A stretch of 37,252 nt of DNA from Physocladia obscura (GCA_027596945.1 JADGJH010000051.1:1-37252); one strand, 5' to 3'; numbered from the stretch's first letter, positions 10,073 to 23,009 are shown. Made by a program: numbers and translations. The notes: generated by a model from the letters alone, not told the origin.

Positions 10073-13000
10073 CTATTCATTACGTTTCATTTTGACTGGA
10101 ATTGATATCGTACTGGTATTTTCTGCTGTTTTTTTGTTGGAAATGGAAGATGTGCTTGAATCTTTGTTTAGCTTGTCTGAGATGGACGGGAGGCTCATAT
10201 TGGGAACGTCTCCTCTTTTGTCAATTGATATAGTGGTAGCACGACAAATTTCTGCGCCAGTAAGTGGTATATCTGTGCTAGCAGGAGGGATTCCCGGAAG
10301 TTTAAATTTCGATGATGTTTTAGATTGCACTCGAACACTCTCAGACTCGCTTTCTTCACCAGAAAGCATTTCCTTGATATCCATATCTTTTAGGTTAATG
10401 AGGTTTGTGGCTCTACTTGTTGTACTTGCTCTCATAGATGAAGATCCGATATTTTGATTTTGGTCTGTTGTTGCCGAATTTGCTTCTCGAGCCAAAAACG
10501 CTTGTACGTTTTGAGACAACCTTTGAGATGTAGGTCTTGGAGTAACAGTATTTCGAGAACGTATAGTCATAGAAGAAGGAAATGCAGGTACAGGTGGTGC
10601 ATCGTTCAAATTATTTTCTTGTGTGCTTTTTGCACTATCACGGCGAGGTAAAATAAATGGCATATTTGAAATTTCAGGATGCAAGCTTTGTCTGCGTCCA
10701 TTTTTTTCAGATACACTGTACTTAATGTATTCATCTTCACTTCCTTCTACTCTGTCAAATATTTGTGGACGAGTTGATGTCGATTGCCGCAAAGATTGTG
10801 TATTTAACGGGGCAGGATATTCTGTGGTTTGGTAAGTAGAGATACCAATGATAGGAGGTGGCTGCATTTGATTTGTTGGCGCCGCTGTTATTGTATTTCG
10901 TTTTAAATGCAGCAACTCTCGCAATGAATCAATATCGGCTACTATTTCAACAGGAATCATTAATAACAGTTTCAAAGTCCGCTCATTTTCGGTTTTTATG
11001 AGGTAATTCAAAATTCTTCTCCAGTAAAGGAAGTACGTGGCTATGATTATAACTATCATTATGGCCCAAACTGTAAATGCCATGCTTTGAAGCAATGATA
11101 TTTTCAAATTTGCCCAATTCAAAAAATTCTGTAGAAAATTCAAATATCCATTTTGAAGAGAGTTTTGCTCTTTCACAACAGAAATCAGATGTAAGTTGGT
11201 CGAAATTATTGGATTTGTATTCGCAAGGACGGTACTGTCCTCAATAAACTCTGCCACAACTTCATAAATTCCTGTTTCAGACAAGGGACTCGGAAAAATA
11301 TCTGATATTAAGCTTAAATCAAACTTTTGTTCATAGTGTGGCCAATAACTAGAACCGTATAAAAGAGAGAGTTGTGACTGAATGATCTCATTGATGTCGT
11401 TTAAAATCAGATTTTTCATTGATGTTTGAGAAAATACTGATGTGTTATAGGAGAATGTCGAGGTTCCCCAGTTTGCTAAGTCCGTTGTTACTACAGTTAT
11501 TCTTTCCGATCGTTTTGGAATATCGCTTGCATCAGAAATTCCTGCTGGAATGCTCATTATGCTGAGCAAGAGCCACAAGTCTGTCCCGAAGCTGCCAATG
11601 AAAAAAAATCCAATTAGAAGAAGTCCTTTCGCAGAAATTACTGTCATGCTTTTGTAGCCTGTTTGACTTCTCATAGCTTCGGTTAATCCAGTTGATTTTT
11701 CATTTTCATGATCATCATCACTATCGCCATTCAAAGATTCTCTTGAATTTGAATCAGGGTCATAATATTTTGCATACAAAGCTTCAGTTACTTCGTGAGG
11801 GATCTAAAATGTCGATTTTAATAAATCCAATCAATATTTTTTTAGAATCCCACCTGCAAAAATGCTTTCAAAGAAGTTTCGCGTTCGGATTTAGCCTTTT
11901 TAATAACAGGAACAAACAGAAAACAAAAGGTGAAATAAAGAGAAATGGCGCAAAAAACAAATATTCCTGTAAAATTACATGTTATTGATTTTGCTGGGAA
12001 GTTTTAAACTTACCGATTTGTATGTATTGCATAACTGAGATGTCATCTCGAGCTCCAGTAACTATATAGTGCTCAACAGTTGTATACGCATCGACTAACG
12101 AAGTTAATCCATTGTCCAAAACAAACTACTTCATATTTTCGATAACAAATCATATTGAAAAAATAATAGAGCAAACAAATGTACAATAATGCATACCCTC
12201 CAATCAGTATTTTCTGCATCTAGGCTACTCCAAACAGCAGTACCGTTAGACTGGAGGCTGTTGAGAACTAAATTGATTCTTTGTAAATAAATTGATGTGG
12301 CATCCATTAAAGTCAGGTTAATTTGGGTCCTTTCTAATCCAAAACCATTATATAAAGTTACTGGTATTTTTTGAGTGGCCCAAATGCTGTTTATTTCATC
12401 TCGCGAATTTGTTAACTCATATAAGTGCAAACTTAGAGTCGACAAATCTAAAGATAAGTTGTGTATTGCCAATAGTTGCTGCTGCCATTGAGTTTGATTT
12501 TGTTTTGAATAGCCTTCTTGAATTTTGCGAAATGATTTATGGATATCAAGGAAAGCACCGCGGCACAAATCTGCTTGTTCCAAAAGGGATATCCCACTGT
12601 TCAATTTATTACTTCCAGAAATGCTCACGTATAATTGGCAACAAGCCAAGATGATGAAGAAAACTTGAATACCTGAATAAAGAGGAGAATTCATTAGAAA
12701 AATAAAAAATTACCAAAAAAAAAACCCCCCATGAGGAAGGTACCTCTGATCATCCAGGTGAGGTGCGCACTATTTCCTTTTGAATAGTGATAAACTTGTT
12801 TTCTGTATGCTTTAAAGGCCTTTTTGCTTTTTTTACTCATTCCTACACCACTTCCGCCTGTGGCAATATACATTGGATCATCACTTAAGCCTGCGTCGCA
12901 AATTCTTTTGATTCGACGATGTATAATCTCGCTTTCTTCGTGGTTATTGTGAATTTTTTCCAAAAATTCAGCATAATTTCGCAAAACTCTTATGGATAAG

Positions 13001-15167
13001 GGATAGCGTTGAATTAGCCTTTTGTACGCCTCTGTCGCATTTGAATCTGATCGTTCCATTTGCGACACATGTGTCATTAAAACAGCAGTGTCGGCAGCTT
13101 CTCCCTCTTTGGCAGACATAATTGCGAGCCAAAAGCTCGCTATATTAGCTTTGGCATCTTTGTAGTAGAGTTTGGCCTTTAAGGATCATTAATTTAGGGG
13201 AAAAAAAACAATGCAGTTCCAAAAAAAAAATTACCTCTTTTGTCAACTGCTTAAATTCAACACGATCGACTGCGTCTAATTTTTTATTTCCAACAGTTGC
13301 TCCTCCAGATTTTATTTCTTGCTGTTGCTGATATATTGTGAACTCTGTATCGATCAACATTTGCTTTGCCTTTTCGGCTTTTTTCAAGTATGACGCAGCA
13401 ACTGATGAATCTTCTTTAAAAACCAAGAAAAATATAGCATCTAAAAATTAAAATTTGAAATCAGATGGAAAAAAATGGAAAGCAAGTCCTACATTGAACC
13501 ATTAATGCGCTGGATTGCGGAAATTTTTTAGTTCCAAACAAATAAATTTTGTCTGCAATTTCAAGAGATTTTTTATCGTTTGATGTAATCAAGAAGCGTG
13601 TTGCAATTTCAACCTTTTTTTTTGTCAGTTTTTTCGTTTTTTTTTTTTTCAGTCCAAAATTTCAAACCTGGGAAGGTGTCCAAAATCGCTTTTCATTTGC
13701 TCCATCTTTCACCGCATCTTCAACTTCCCATGTATTAAAAGCATCAAGATTATCTACTTTAAAATTTTTGCATGCCAACTCATAGCTTGTAGCATAATTT
13801 TGACGCATATTAAACGAAAAGTAAGCAGCCAAAGTAACTGGAATGATTCCTGAACAGTATGTAAAAAATACGCCATTTCGTTTATCGTCCGTTGAACACA
13901 CGGTTGAGACAACCAATGCAACTATTTATATAATAATGCCCAAAATTGAAAACAAGTAACAAAAAATAATCACTAACGTAACGATCCCCATATCACTTGG
14001 CATATCAAAGAAAATCGATACAAATTGATTTCCTTTTTATAGTAGCTGAAATTTTTGAAAATTAAGCGTGAAATCCTCAAAAGAATGTCACACTTACGGA
14101 ATATAAATCCACATAAACACTGCTGTCGAAAATGAACAAAGCAGTGTGATGGCTTCACGAAGAACTGGATTCTCCGTTTCAAACACAAAAAACCATGCTA
14201 ATAAAATCTTGTTGCTTAATTCCAAAATCTCCAAACGTGCAGTAGGCCGTGCACTTATAGAAGTTGCTTTTGGATTTGGATTAAAATACGTCATACTCAT
14301 GAGAAGAGTGAATGCAATAAATGTTGGCAAAGTTATTGCGGATAATACTCTCATCGCAATAAATATTGGATTAGTGTCACAATTTTCTAATCCATTATGG
14401 CAAACAAAAATTGTGAACAAAGAGTAAACCATTGGCAGGAAGAAAATGGAAGCAAGCATTGACACTAAATAAATCGCAATATTAGTTCGGTATGAACGTA
14501 ATTGAATAGGATAATATATTACCTAGTGTGCGTAACAAACGTAATGGCCAAACTCCTTTATTGAAATCACTTTTCATGAAAGATTGGATGACGTAAAAAG
14601 CTAAAATAATCATAGTTGCATTCAAGACAACTGCAATAGCAACGAGAACTAAAATTGCTTCTGGAAATGTATATTTTACAACCGCTTCTTCAACCTAAAT
14701 TATATAAAAAAGATTTACATCTGAGCAAATAAAACAGAAGTGTATTAAACCTGCGTGAATATTAAAATATATCCATATTTATTCCCATACGGACCCCAAT
14801 CAATATCTGCAAAGCAAAATGCAAGGTTTTGCAAAAATTCGATGAAAATAATCATGAGTGTGACAACTGAGTTGTGTGATTCAACTAGCAACGCGACAAG
14901 AGAAGCAAAAAACCCTTTCTTGAGCGCCACATAAAATTTAGTAGCCCGTTTTATGAGTTTTGTGATTCGAGATTCGTGTTTTGGGTCCCGTTCTAGTTCT
15001 TTTTGAAGAGTTTTTAAGTCTGGTGGTTTCGCATTGACACTCCATTTTTGTTCTACGCCACTATTTGCTGAGTCTGCAATCATGTTATCAGACACAGATT
15101 TTGATCCGGTAGTTGGTCTCTTTCGGGCTGATCCGTTTGCCGAAAGCCTGTTGTTAATAACAGTCAT
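10073..15167 (-). CDS. TmcB-like multipass membrane protein with TPR repeats
   Basis: Twelve exons in consistent phase: 15167-14751, 14694-14523, 14464-14098, 14045-13978, 13921-13668, 13613-13493, 13440-13235, 13176-12744, 12672-12197, 12125-12014, 11966-11854, 11803-10073 (introns 47-71 bp). The spliced product is 1,489 aa. The N-terminal part has several membrane segments (for example about 140-165 and 205-240). Exons 6-8 encode the TPR-type region seen in Dictyostelium 'tiny macrocysts' B/C proteins: VEIATRFL...ADKIYLFGTKKFPQSS, AASYLKKAEKAKQM, LRNYAEFLEKIHNN. Further membrane helices follow near 682-700, 877-896, 966-990 and 1154-1175, then TENERTLKLLLMIPVEIV and a Ser/Thr-rich disordered tail. 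The family is expanded in chytrids; its biochemical role is not established. The 1.7-kb last exon and the short AG acceptor after a poly-A run (intron 5) are the least certain points. Confidence 0.85.
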
Positions 15168-15787
15168 TTTAATATTTTATGTTTGATATTTATTTTTTCT
15201 AACAATTATCTCAACACTCCAATCAATCCGTCAAAGTCATACTACTGAGCCGGCAAACGTAATCGCCACAAACGATAACACAGAATATCCTACATCACAG
15301 AAAAGTCATCACTAGGGCTAGTAACTGCTAGAACGGTCCGATATTGAAAACCCACAATGACGTTAGCTATTCAGACACTTCATTGAAAACAATGCCAAAG
15401 GCGCTGTCCAAATCCCCAATCTGTCATATTCTCTGGATACCACCATCTCCAGAAAGCAAACGAATGAAACAATTTTCCAAACAGCATCCACTTGGAAACC
15501 TTCTAGCTGTTCAGGAATCGACTGCACTACACCTTCTGCACGTGAGAAATCTAATTATTGAGGTGATAAAATTCTGATAGTTCTGGATAAATTGCCACAT
15601 AAAATTTCTCTGCTCATAAAATTACAAATTTTTTTATTTATTGTGTCAGAACCCAGAATTATTTGAACCTATTAAAAAAATGCGAAGAAAATTGAAATTA
15701 AAATTTGTTTTATTTGTATTCAAGAGAGCGAACAAAAATCAGAAGAAAAAGAAAAAAAGAAAAACGCTTGGCGATGGGATTCTTTTG
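15168..15787. other. Intergenic between two same-strand genes
   Basis: This holds the promoter side of the TmcB-like gene (start 15167, -) and the 3' flank of the homeobox gene. A 77-codon + frame at 15344-15577 has no recognisable content. A purine-rich run lies at 15660-15770. I see no specific regulatory site. Confidence 0.4.
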
Positions 15788-17410
15788 TCAAACTTCGAAT
15801 TGAGTATGGGTGGCAGGCATTTCAGGAGACGCAAACCAACCGACGTTACCAGTGTCCTCCGCATAAGGCTCGTCGCGATTTTGATGGTCCATTCCATTCA
15901 CAGGAAGTGTATGTTCAAGAGAAGAATTTTGCTGCTGCTGCTGCTGCTGGTGTTGATGTTGTTGTTGTTGTTGTTGTTGTGGTTGTTGTTGTGGTTGTTG
16001 TTGTGGTTGCGGTTGTGGTTGCTGTAGGTGTTGTTGTTGTTGTTGTTGTTGGTGTGGATTTTGAGGCTGCTCTTGCTGTTGTTGCTGTGAATTATGATGA
16101 TGCTGTTGTTGCTGCTGCTGCTGATTCTGGTGATGCTGTTGTTGCTGCAGCGCAACTTCAAAATACTCTGAAAGCATCAAAAACAACTTCTCGATTTCCG
16201 CCGACGACCCTTGTAACACATGGCGCAAACACTGTGACGCAGCCATATTTTCCGTAAAATCCTCGCAGTGCACAAACAAACCCGTTGGACCAGCATGATT
16301 CGGATCCCGTAACTCCCTGAAAAATATAGGCACAGCGCCAATATCTAGAGCAATGGAAGACATGATGGGACTTCCGGGGACAGGGTGTATCGAAACGTCC
16401 AAAATAGACGCGAGAGGAATCTCCATTTTAAAGGTAAAAGTTGATTCCACAACCGCCCACCGCAAAACTGCCTGGTAAGTGGATATTTCGCAAACGAGAT
16501 CGTAGGGTGTGGTGGCGACTCTACGCCATGTGCCAATGTTTAATTCGGATGCGAAGATCCTGCAACTACCGTTTGCTGTTGTCCAGAGAGGTGGGGCACC
16601 TTGGTGAATAGAGTGGGAGATTGGAGGGGTAGTTACAGATTGGATATGATTGCCAAGGGGCGGCAGAGGTACTGGGTGGTGAAATGGTGGTGCGTTGCTT
16701 GATGATGCCGAAGTTGCCGAGAAGCCAGCTGTATCAGCAGATTTGTTTGTATTTGTGTGCAAAGGTGGGCTGTAACTGGTTCTGTTGTTGGCTTTGCGGG
16801 TAGCTGTTTTGTTGTTGCTGGATGCACTGTTATTGTTTCCATTGCTGGCGTTCCCCATGTTACTGCTACTGTTTGTTCCATTTGATTCGTCTTTCTTTAG
16901 TTTAGCCCGCCTGTTTTGAAACCAAATCTAGCGAGAATAATTGAATCGTCAGAAAATAAGAATATTAAATAATATCAATAATAAATTTAAAAAACCAAAA
17001 TTAAAAAATTCAAGCATATAATTACTAACCTGCACAGATTTAGTGTTTATATTGACGGCAAGACAAATCTCAGCACGCTCCTTTGAGTTTGGTTTGCTAT
17101 TTGCTTCAAAAAACTGCTCAAGTAGAGACTGTTGTTCGCGCGTAGGATGCACGCGCTTGCGTCGACCATCAGCACGCAGAGGAATCGGGGGTCCGTTCGG
17201 ATCAGCGGCGTACTTGATGCCGGCCTTGTTTGCGACACCACGGCCAAACGACGGAAGAGCAGCGGGGACTGACGAACCATCACGACTGATCCTTCCGATA
17301 CTCTGGTCATTGTCATTATCATTGTCATTGTCGCCGTTGCCGTTGCTATTGCCGTTGCTACTATGATGGTCATCATCATCGGCAGTGTTCTCCCTGTTCT
17401 GCCCCTTCAT
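15788..17410 (-). CDS. Homeobox transcription factor, Phx1-like
   Basis: Two exons: 17410-17030 and 16927-15788, joined in phase 0 across a 102-bp intron, 506 aa. The homeodomain covers about residues 82-141: RRKRVHPTREQQSLLEQFFE, then KPNSKERAEIC, then KSVQ|IWFQNRRAKLKK, with the intron between homeodomain positions 46 and 47. Asn51 and the WFQNRR recognition helix are intact. Residues about 240-380 hold a second conserved-looking block (LNIGTWRRVATTPYDLVCEI, FKMEIPLASILDVSI), like the region after the homeodomain in fission-yeast Phx1-type regulators; that likeness is from memory. The C-terminus is a long Gln/His tract and a short conserved-looking tail. The frame is open upstream of 17410 with a hydrophobic stretch, but MKGQNREN is the more natural start. 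Expected role: nuclear sequence-specific regulator; targets unknown. Confidence 0.88.
15938..16152. repeat. Trinucleotide-rich tract coding poly-Gln/His
   Basis: Near-continuous CAA/CAG (TTG/CTG on this strand) with CAT/CAC interruptions inside the homeobox gene. It encodes runs of up to ten Gln. Such tracts often vary in length between strains. Confidence 0.85.
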
Positions 17411-17544
17411 CTCAAATTGCAATTTGTGTGCTTTTCTCAAAATGGAAAGAAAAAAAAAAAGGAAAAGTGGGGGAAAACAAAGCATTTGCCATTTCAACTC
17501 AAGAGTATGCTATTGAAATATTTTAAAAAGACCGGACAATATCA

Positions 17545-19673
17545 TCATTCAAATGCGTCGTCTCTAGTCTTCTTGCGTTCTTTTCGCTCATTGCGATCAT
17601 GACGACGACGCCGGCTCTCCTCCTCATCTGAAGTTTTAAGTTTAAAAAAAGAATCTAAAAGGGAATTGTTGTTAAAACAAACCAAGTTCCTCAGTGTGGT
17701 GACGCCGTGATTTTTTACGATGATGGCTGGTACGCTCACGACTCCGTTTTTTGTTTCCAGTCCCAGTTCGCGATATCACATGATGTCCATCCACAACATT
17801 TCCATCATCTGTTTCTGGCTCTTCAACTCCAATATCAAAGTTGAAGTATCCTGGTGGCGGCGGTGGAGGCGGCGGTGGCGGTGGCGGTGCTGGCGGTGGC
17901 GCTGTTGTTCTTGCCGTGTTTTGCAATACACAAAGTTGAGCCTCACTAGGATATTCATCATTTACAAATAATTCGGTTTCCCCATGTTTTGAATCTTCAC
18001 TGTATCGCATTTCATCAAAAAGAGGAGATAGACTTCGGCTTCTATTAGATTGGTTGTAAAGTTGTCTGCTATGGTGGTGATGTCTGCTTCGATTTTCACG
18101 TGAATTGTAGATAAGCTCACGGCCAAATCGATCGTGCCTGTCCTGGCCATTTTTGTATTCCCGATATCTGGCATAATTTCTGCGATCTCTTGATCTGCTT
18201 CGGCTCCCTCTTTTATTTGAGTGGCGGTATTCATAATCGTCCACTGTCGGCGGTGGCGGTGGCGAAGGTGGGGGTGGAACGAAAAGAGACGGAGCAATCA
18301 CAGTCTTTTTGATCGTTTTTGAACGCGGTTCAAATTCATCGATCATTTCAGAAGAAAAAATGTTTGATGCTGAAGTCGCTGATACGCCATTAGAATTCAA
18401 TACAGGGCGGTCACTTTCGTGATTTTCGATCTGGCTGTGATTTTCGAACCTAGCTAAATTAGCCGTCACTATCATTGCAGACACAGCTTCAAATGAATCT
18501 ATTTTCTTGGTTGATGGATCCTCCTCCTCGGCTTCTTTTGCTGCTACGGCTAAAGCTATCATTTCTTTTTGTTTTTCAATCTCCAACAATCTCAATCTTT
18601 CTAGTTCCCGCTTTTCCGCTTCAGCTTCCCGTTTCAATTTCTCCATCTCTTTTTGCTCCTTCAACATTTCCACCCGCTGCTCAAAGACGCGGCGTCTTGC
18701 TTCGATTCCACGTTCACATCGTTCAATAATTTTGCGTTGCTCAGCAACGTATAATTCTAGAGCACGTTCTTCGGCAGATATACGAGAGTCGTATTGGCGA
18801 AGAGCTTCTTGATCTTCATTGAGTGCCTGTGGAGCTTTTAAAAGAGACTCTGTGGATGGTTTAAGAACTATTTTGAGTGTTGTTGCTGGAGCAATATTAT
18901 GTTGCTGTTGCTGCTGCTGCTGATGATTGTCGATAATTTTAATTTTACTGCCGGTATTGGAGCTACTGCTCGTTTCATTTTCGGTTTGATTACTTTGTAT
19001 TTGTTGTTGGTTGGAATCATCTTTTTCAACACACGTCTGATCGTCCTTTTGCATCGGTGCCTCTTTTACTTTTGATACAGTTTCCGTTGCTGATATTATG
19101 TCAGATGATTTTGAGTCTTGCACGGATGAAATGTTTGCATTATCCAGCTGCTCTTGCAGCAATAAAGGTGACGTTGGCGGCTGCGGGGATGTGATCGATG
19201 AAACGCGATTTTCAGAAGATTTGTTTAAAATCCAATATGGGGATGCAATTGGGGCGGCAGTAGTAGCGGCGGCCGGAACGGCGAATTGAGCAGTGGAAGC
19301 CGACACGGAAAAAGCAGCAGCCGCAGCATCCTTTTTCAATTTCATAGGATCAAAAATTACTTTCTTTTTTGGAGCCACTGCAGTTGTATTTGCGTCATTT
19401 TTTCCATTTTCGGAAGCTTCTGTGAATGGATTCCTCAACTGAGCATTTGCTGTCAAAATAAAACAAAAATTAAAAAATATATAAAAAATAACAATAATAA
19501 TGAGATGAGAGAAGGTGAAAAAATTAAAGCTCACCTGTTTCATAGTATAATTGCCATGCCTTCGCCTGAGCCTCTTTATACAAGTCCAACTCAGCTTGTG
19601 TTCTCGGTTTGAAAGTAGTTGACAGGGCACCAGTATATGCAGTAAGATAAGCTTCATAGCCCGAATAATCCAT
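17545..19673 (-). CDS. SR-rich, coiled-coil, proline-rich protein of unknown function
   Basis: Three exons: 19673-19535, 19449-17683, 17627-17545, giving 662 aa and ending RDDAFE. Introns are 85 and 55 bp. The N-terminus (MDYSGYEAYLTAYTGALS, then PRTQAELDLYKEAQAKAWQLYYE) is a compact conserved-looking segment of about 50 residues. Then come Ala/Ser and Gln tracts, a charged coiled coil of about 110 residues (about 260-370, EAEKRELERLRLLEIEKQKE), a PPPPPSPPPPP stretch, an RS region (SRSRSRDRRNYAR), a run of 13 prolines, and a basic C-terminus (KKSRRHH, then RRRRHDRNERKERKK). Basic/RS and poly-Pro composition suits a nuclear RNA-processing factor, but no RNA-binding domain is visible, so this is inference. 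A short 135-bp gap separates it from the downstream homeobox gene. Confidence 0.78.
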
Positions 19674-20075
19674 ATTGCGAAAAGCGAAAACAATGACGTC
19701 AGCGCACAACACAGTTCAAAATGGAAAGTACCGATTAAATTATTTAAGTTAAGTATTTGGAGATCGATCAGACGGTGCTCGGCGATGATTGCGGACTACA
19801 GGGGCAGCGTGAGATAACGAAGCACGGAAAGAGATGGATTTGTGAAATACGAAAGCTGGGTAAAATGAAATTTGTTGTTGGGTGGTTGTTTTGTTTTGTG
19901 ACAATTTGGAAACAATTTGTTCTTTTGTGTTCCATCAACCAGAAAGGCTCTCAAATACAGAACTTGTTATTCATAACAATGGCAACCCAATAGTGTCTTT
20001 TCCCACTTTCTTCTTTGAACCCAAACGCAAAAAACCTCTTTCAAAAAAGGATATTTGAAAAACCAAAAGTAGAAG
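19674..20075. promoter_or_regulatory. Shared divergent promoter region
   Basis: 402 bp separate the starts of the SR-rich gene (-) and the first WW gene (+), so both promoters must lie here or within UTRs. There is a TGACGTCA palindrome (CRE-like) at 19694-19701, 21 bp upstream of the minus-strand ATG. No clear TATA box was seen for either gene. Regulation by a bZIP factor is only suggested by the palindrome. Confidence 0.45.
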
Positions 20076-20998
20076 ATGAATCCTCCGCCACCTCCACAGC
20101 TTCCGCCGGGTTTCGTTGCACAGTGGTCAAGCCAGTACAACCGTTACTTCTACGTAAACCAAGCAACGGGCGCATCGCAATGGGAACTTCCGGCCGCCGA
20201 GCCGCCATTTGCTCCGCCGCCACAAGGTCCTCCACCTGGTTACCAGCAACAACAGCAACAGTATCCGCAGCAACAGTATCCGCCGTATCCGCAACAGTCT
20301 TATCCGCAGCAGCCATACTCGCAGCAATCCTACCCACAGCAACAATATCCTCAGCAGCAGCCTGTTTACCAGGTGAGTTTTGGAAAATCGCAGTGGCACC
20401 CCAATCAATTTTCTACCTCAATTTACCGTGTGCAAACCTGATTATTCACCAGCCTCCTCAGCCGCAAAAAAGGCAAGGTATTTCTACCGGCATGGCCGTG
20501 GGCGGTGGTTTACTGGCTGGTGCCGCTGGTGTTCTTGCCGTTGAGGAGGTATTTCGCATTCACTCATCCTTCTTCTCACTGCATTAACATAAACCTGAAA
20601 CATGTAGATCGGTAGTTTAGTGTCACGTCCTCGTCATCATCATCTTGGCGGTGGCTTTGGTGACTTCGGTGGTGGAGGTTTTGGTGGTGGCCTTGGTGGT
20701 GGCATTGGTGGTTTTGGTGGTCCATTTGGGTAATATTTGTCACGCTTGGAATCATTTCCGCCCCAGCTCTTTTCTATCGATCCCTCGCTCTCCCTCTCTT
20801 TTCGTGCTGCAATGATTCTTACGCTTATTTAAAAATAGGGGCGAAACTATCGTTGAACGTCGTGATGGATTTGGGGATTTTCAAGAAACAATTGTTCAAG
20901 ATAACGGTTGGGGTGATCGAACAACAGAAATTATTTCAGAAGACAGGTTCGGTGATGTATCCGAAACTTTTATTCGGCAAGATGATGGCTGGTTTTGA
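20076..20998 (+). CDS. WW-domain protein 1 with glycine-rich hydrophobic segment
   Basis: Four exons: 20076-20372, 20453-20548, 20608-20729, 20839-20998, 224 aa. Exon 1 has a WW-like domain (residues 9-36: LPPGFVAQWSSQYNRYFYVN, then GASQWELP). The first signature Trp, right after PPG, is Phe; a Trp lies three residues later, and the second signature Trp is kept. A Pro/Gln/Tyr repeat (YPQQ units) follows. Exon 2 encodes GMAVGGGLLAGAAGVLAVEE, a glycine-zipper-like hydrophobic segment that may insert in a membrane. Exon 3 is Gly-rich with HHHH. Exon 4 encodes a charged tail with repeated Glu-Thr/Ile motifs. WW domains bind Pro-rich ligands, and this protein carries its own PPP and PQQ stretches. 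Same family as the genes at 23284 and 23988. Confidence 0.85.
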
Positions 20999-21211
20999 CT
21001 GAACAAAATGTACTTGTTTGTTGTGCTGAGATGCAGACTTGTAGCGAAATAATGAACCTTTTCTGTTTGTTTGTTTTTTTGTTTTTGTGGTTGGAGTGAG
21101 GTGATGGAGTGTTTGTCAGCAACTTGCATACACTTACAAATTCACAAGTTTGACAAGCTTTGTTGACAAATTCTCAGAGAAAATCAATCAAAAAAACAAA
21201 CTTACGTGACA

Positions 21212-23009
21212 ATGGTGTCCAACCCCATCAGTAGCACAATAACGGCTGGAGTGCGATTTATCCAAAATATCGGCCGAAAAACACCAGAGCCGGATGCTAC
21301 TGATGAGAATCTGGCAGCAGACTCAGCAGCCAACCTTACTCCTGTATTATCAGAAAGTCAACCTACGTTCGGCAGCCAAGACTCGCTGGACTCTCAAGCA
21401 ACAGCGGTTGGCCGCGCCACTCCAATGCAACAACTTAACCATCCCTCATGGGACCATAAAACGTCTTTTGCAATCAATACTATCCGCTCCATAAACCACT
21501 TTACCGAAGACAGCCCTGTCAACCTGAAACGCATTCGCCAGGTTCGCTCGTATGTAACTTTGCCGACAAATATGAATGTACGGATCGAAAAAGTTGTCGT
21601 TCCGCGGCGCAAAGACATTGTTCTTGAGCATATGGATGCTGACGACGCTGTTGGAACATTCAAAGCAGAGTGGGTTGACTATATGGACCATAAGGCTGTC
21701 GATGTTCCCTTTGTAGGCTCCGTGAATTTCAACCTTAATTTATTGCATATATCGGATCAGATTACTAGCGCTGACTCTGTAAAAAACACTGTTGTTCTCT
21801 ACCTACACGGCGGCGGATATTGTCTTTGTTCAAGGTGAAAATTTTTTTTTTCCCCTTGGCTTTATTATGAAAAAATTTTTACAAATATCAAATCAGAAAA
21901 ACTCACCGTGGTGTCACGTGGAAGATTGCCAAATTCGGTAAAGCGCGTGTCTTTGCAATTGACTACCGACTTGCCCCTGAGTACGTGTTTCCACTTGCAC
22001 TGCACGACGCCATCTCAGCGTACTCGTTTCTGCGGCAATCATACGACGCTTCCAAAATTATAATTGCCGGTGATTCGGCGGGTGCTGGTCTTGCTCTTGC
22101 TGCAATTTTGTGGCTTCGCGACTATGGCCATGTGCAGCAACATGGCCTTGATATGCCTGGTGGCGTGGCGTTAATGAGTCCTTGGCTTGATCTTTGTCAT
22201 TCATTGCCAAGTTTCACATCTAATGGCAAATTTGATCTTTTGCGAACAAAAGTATTTGATAAAACTGTTATTACGGAAAATCGATCACATTTCTACATAT
22301 CCGACAATTCATTTCTTAAGAACCCGCTAGTTTCACCGTTGTTTGCCATTGAGAATCCACTTGCTCCTCTTCCACCTATGTTGATTCAAGTCGGAGATAG
22401 TGAGCGGCTTCGAGATGAATCTATTGCATTTGCAAATAATTTTCCTGGAAGTCCAATTCATTTAGGTTTTTTATAATCTAATTTTCTTATTATCACTCAT
22501 CTCATAAAATTTTCGCAGAGGTGTATGAAGGAATGGTACATGTGTTTCAGATGCTAAGCAGCTTTATTAAAGTTGCCGACAAAGCACTTGAACGACTCGG
22601 TGATTTTGTCCAAAAAGTATCTCCGCAATTGTCGACGCCATCGCATTTAAAATCACAAGCAACCACACCACAAATTATTTCCAATGTGTTTTCACTATCT
22701 GGTACATCGTCCGCCGCAACCCTTTTCGTCACCGCCGTTGACAACTTTAATATTCATGAAAGAAGCGTGACTTGGATTGCAAACGATAGCAAAAACAATT
22801 TTCCAGCTCGATTAATGCTACCAGATCAAGTTACCGCTTTGATTGCAAATGGAATTTCCGAAAGTGTTGTTGACGACGACGTTGCAGCGAGTATATACAG
22901 TGAACGGAACGATACAGTTTTGAAAGTTCCTGTGGATGGAAACCAGCAACTACAGCAAGAAGAAGATTCTGATCTAGAGTTTCCTGATGATCATGCAGTT
23001 GTTTTGTAA
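21212..23009 (+). CDS. Alpha/beta hydrolase, hormone-sensitive-lipase type
   Basis: Three exons: 21212-21834, 21897-22465, 22519-23009, 560 aa. The oxyanion motif HGGGY is at residues 199-203, split from the next conserved part (VFAIDYRLAPE) by intron 1. The nucleophile is in GDSAGAG (Ser267). The acid is probably Asp375 (QVGDSERLRD) and the base His405 (EGMVHVFQ), so the triad is complete. This is the alpha/beta-hydrolase fold-3 family, which includes esterases, steryl acetyl hydrolases and HSL-like lipases; the exact substrate is not predictable. The first 190 residues have no clear domain and the last 120 are polar and acidic. No signal peptide is obvious, so a cytosolic or lipid-droplet site is likely. 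The gene starts 213 bp after WW gene 1, so it shares its strand and neighbourhood with the WW genes. Confidence 0.92.

Noticed and set aside
15907..16257. Val/Ala-rich + strand frame
   Set aside because: It is the opposite-strand reading of the poly-Gln/His tract of the homeobox gene.
17411..17497. Hydrophobic N-terminal extension of the homeobox protein
   Set aside because: A membrane-like leader is unlikely for a nuclear factor; the ATG at 17410 gives a natural start.
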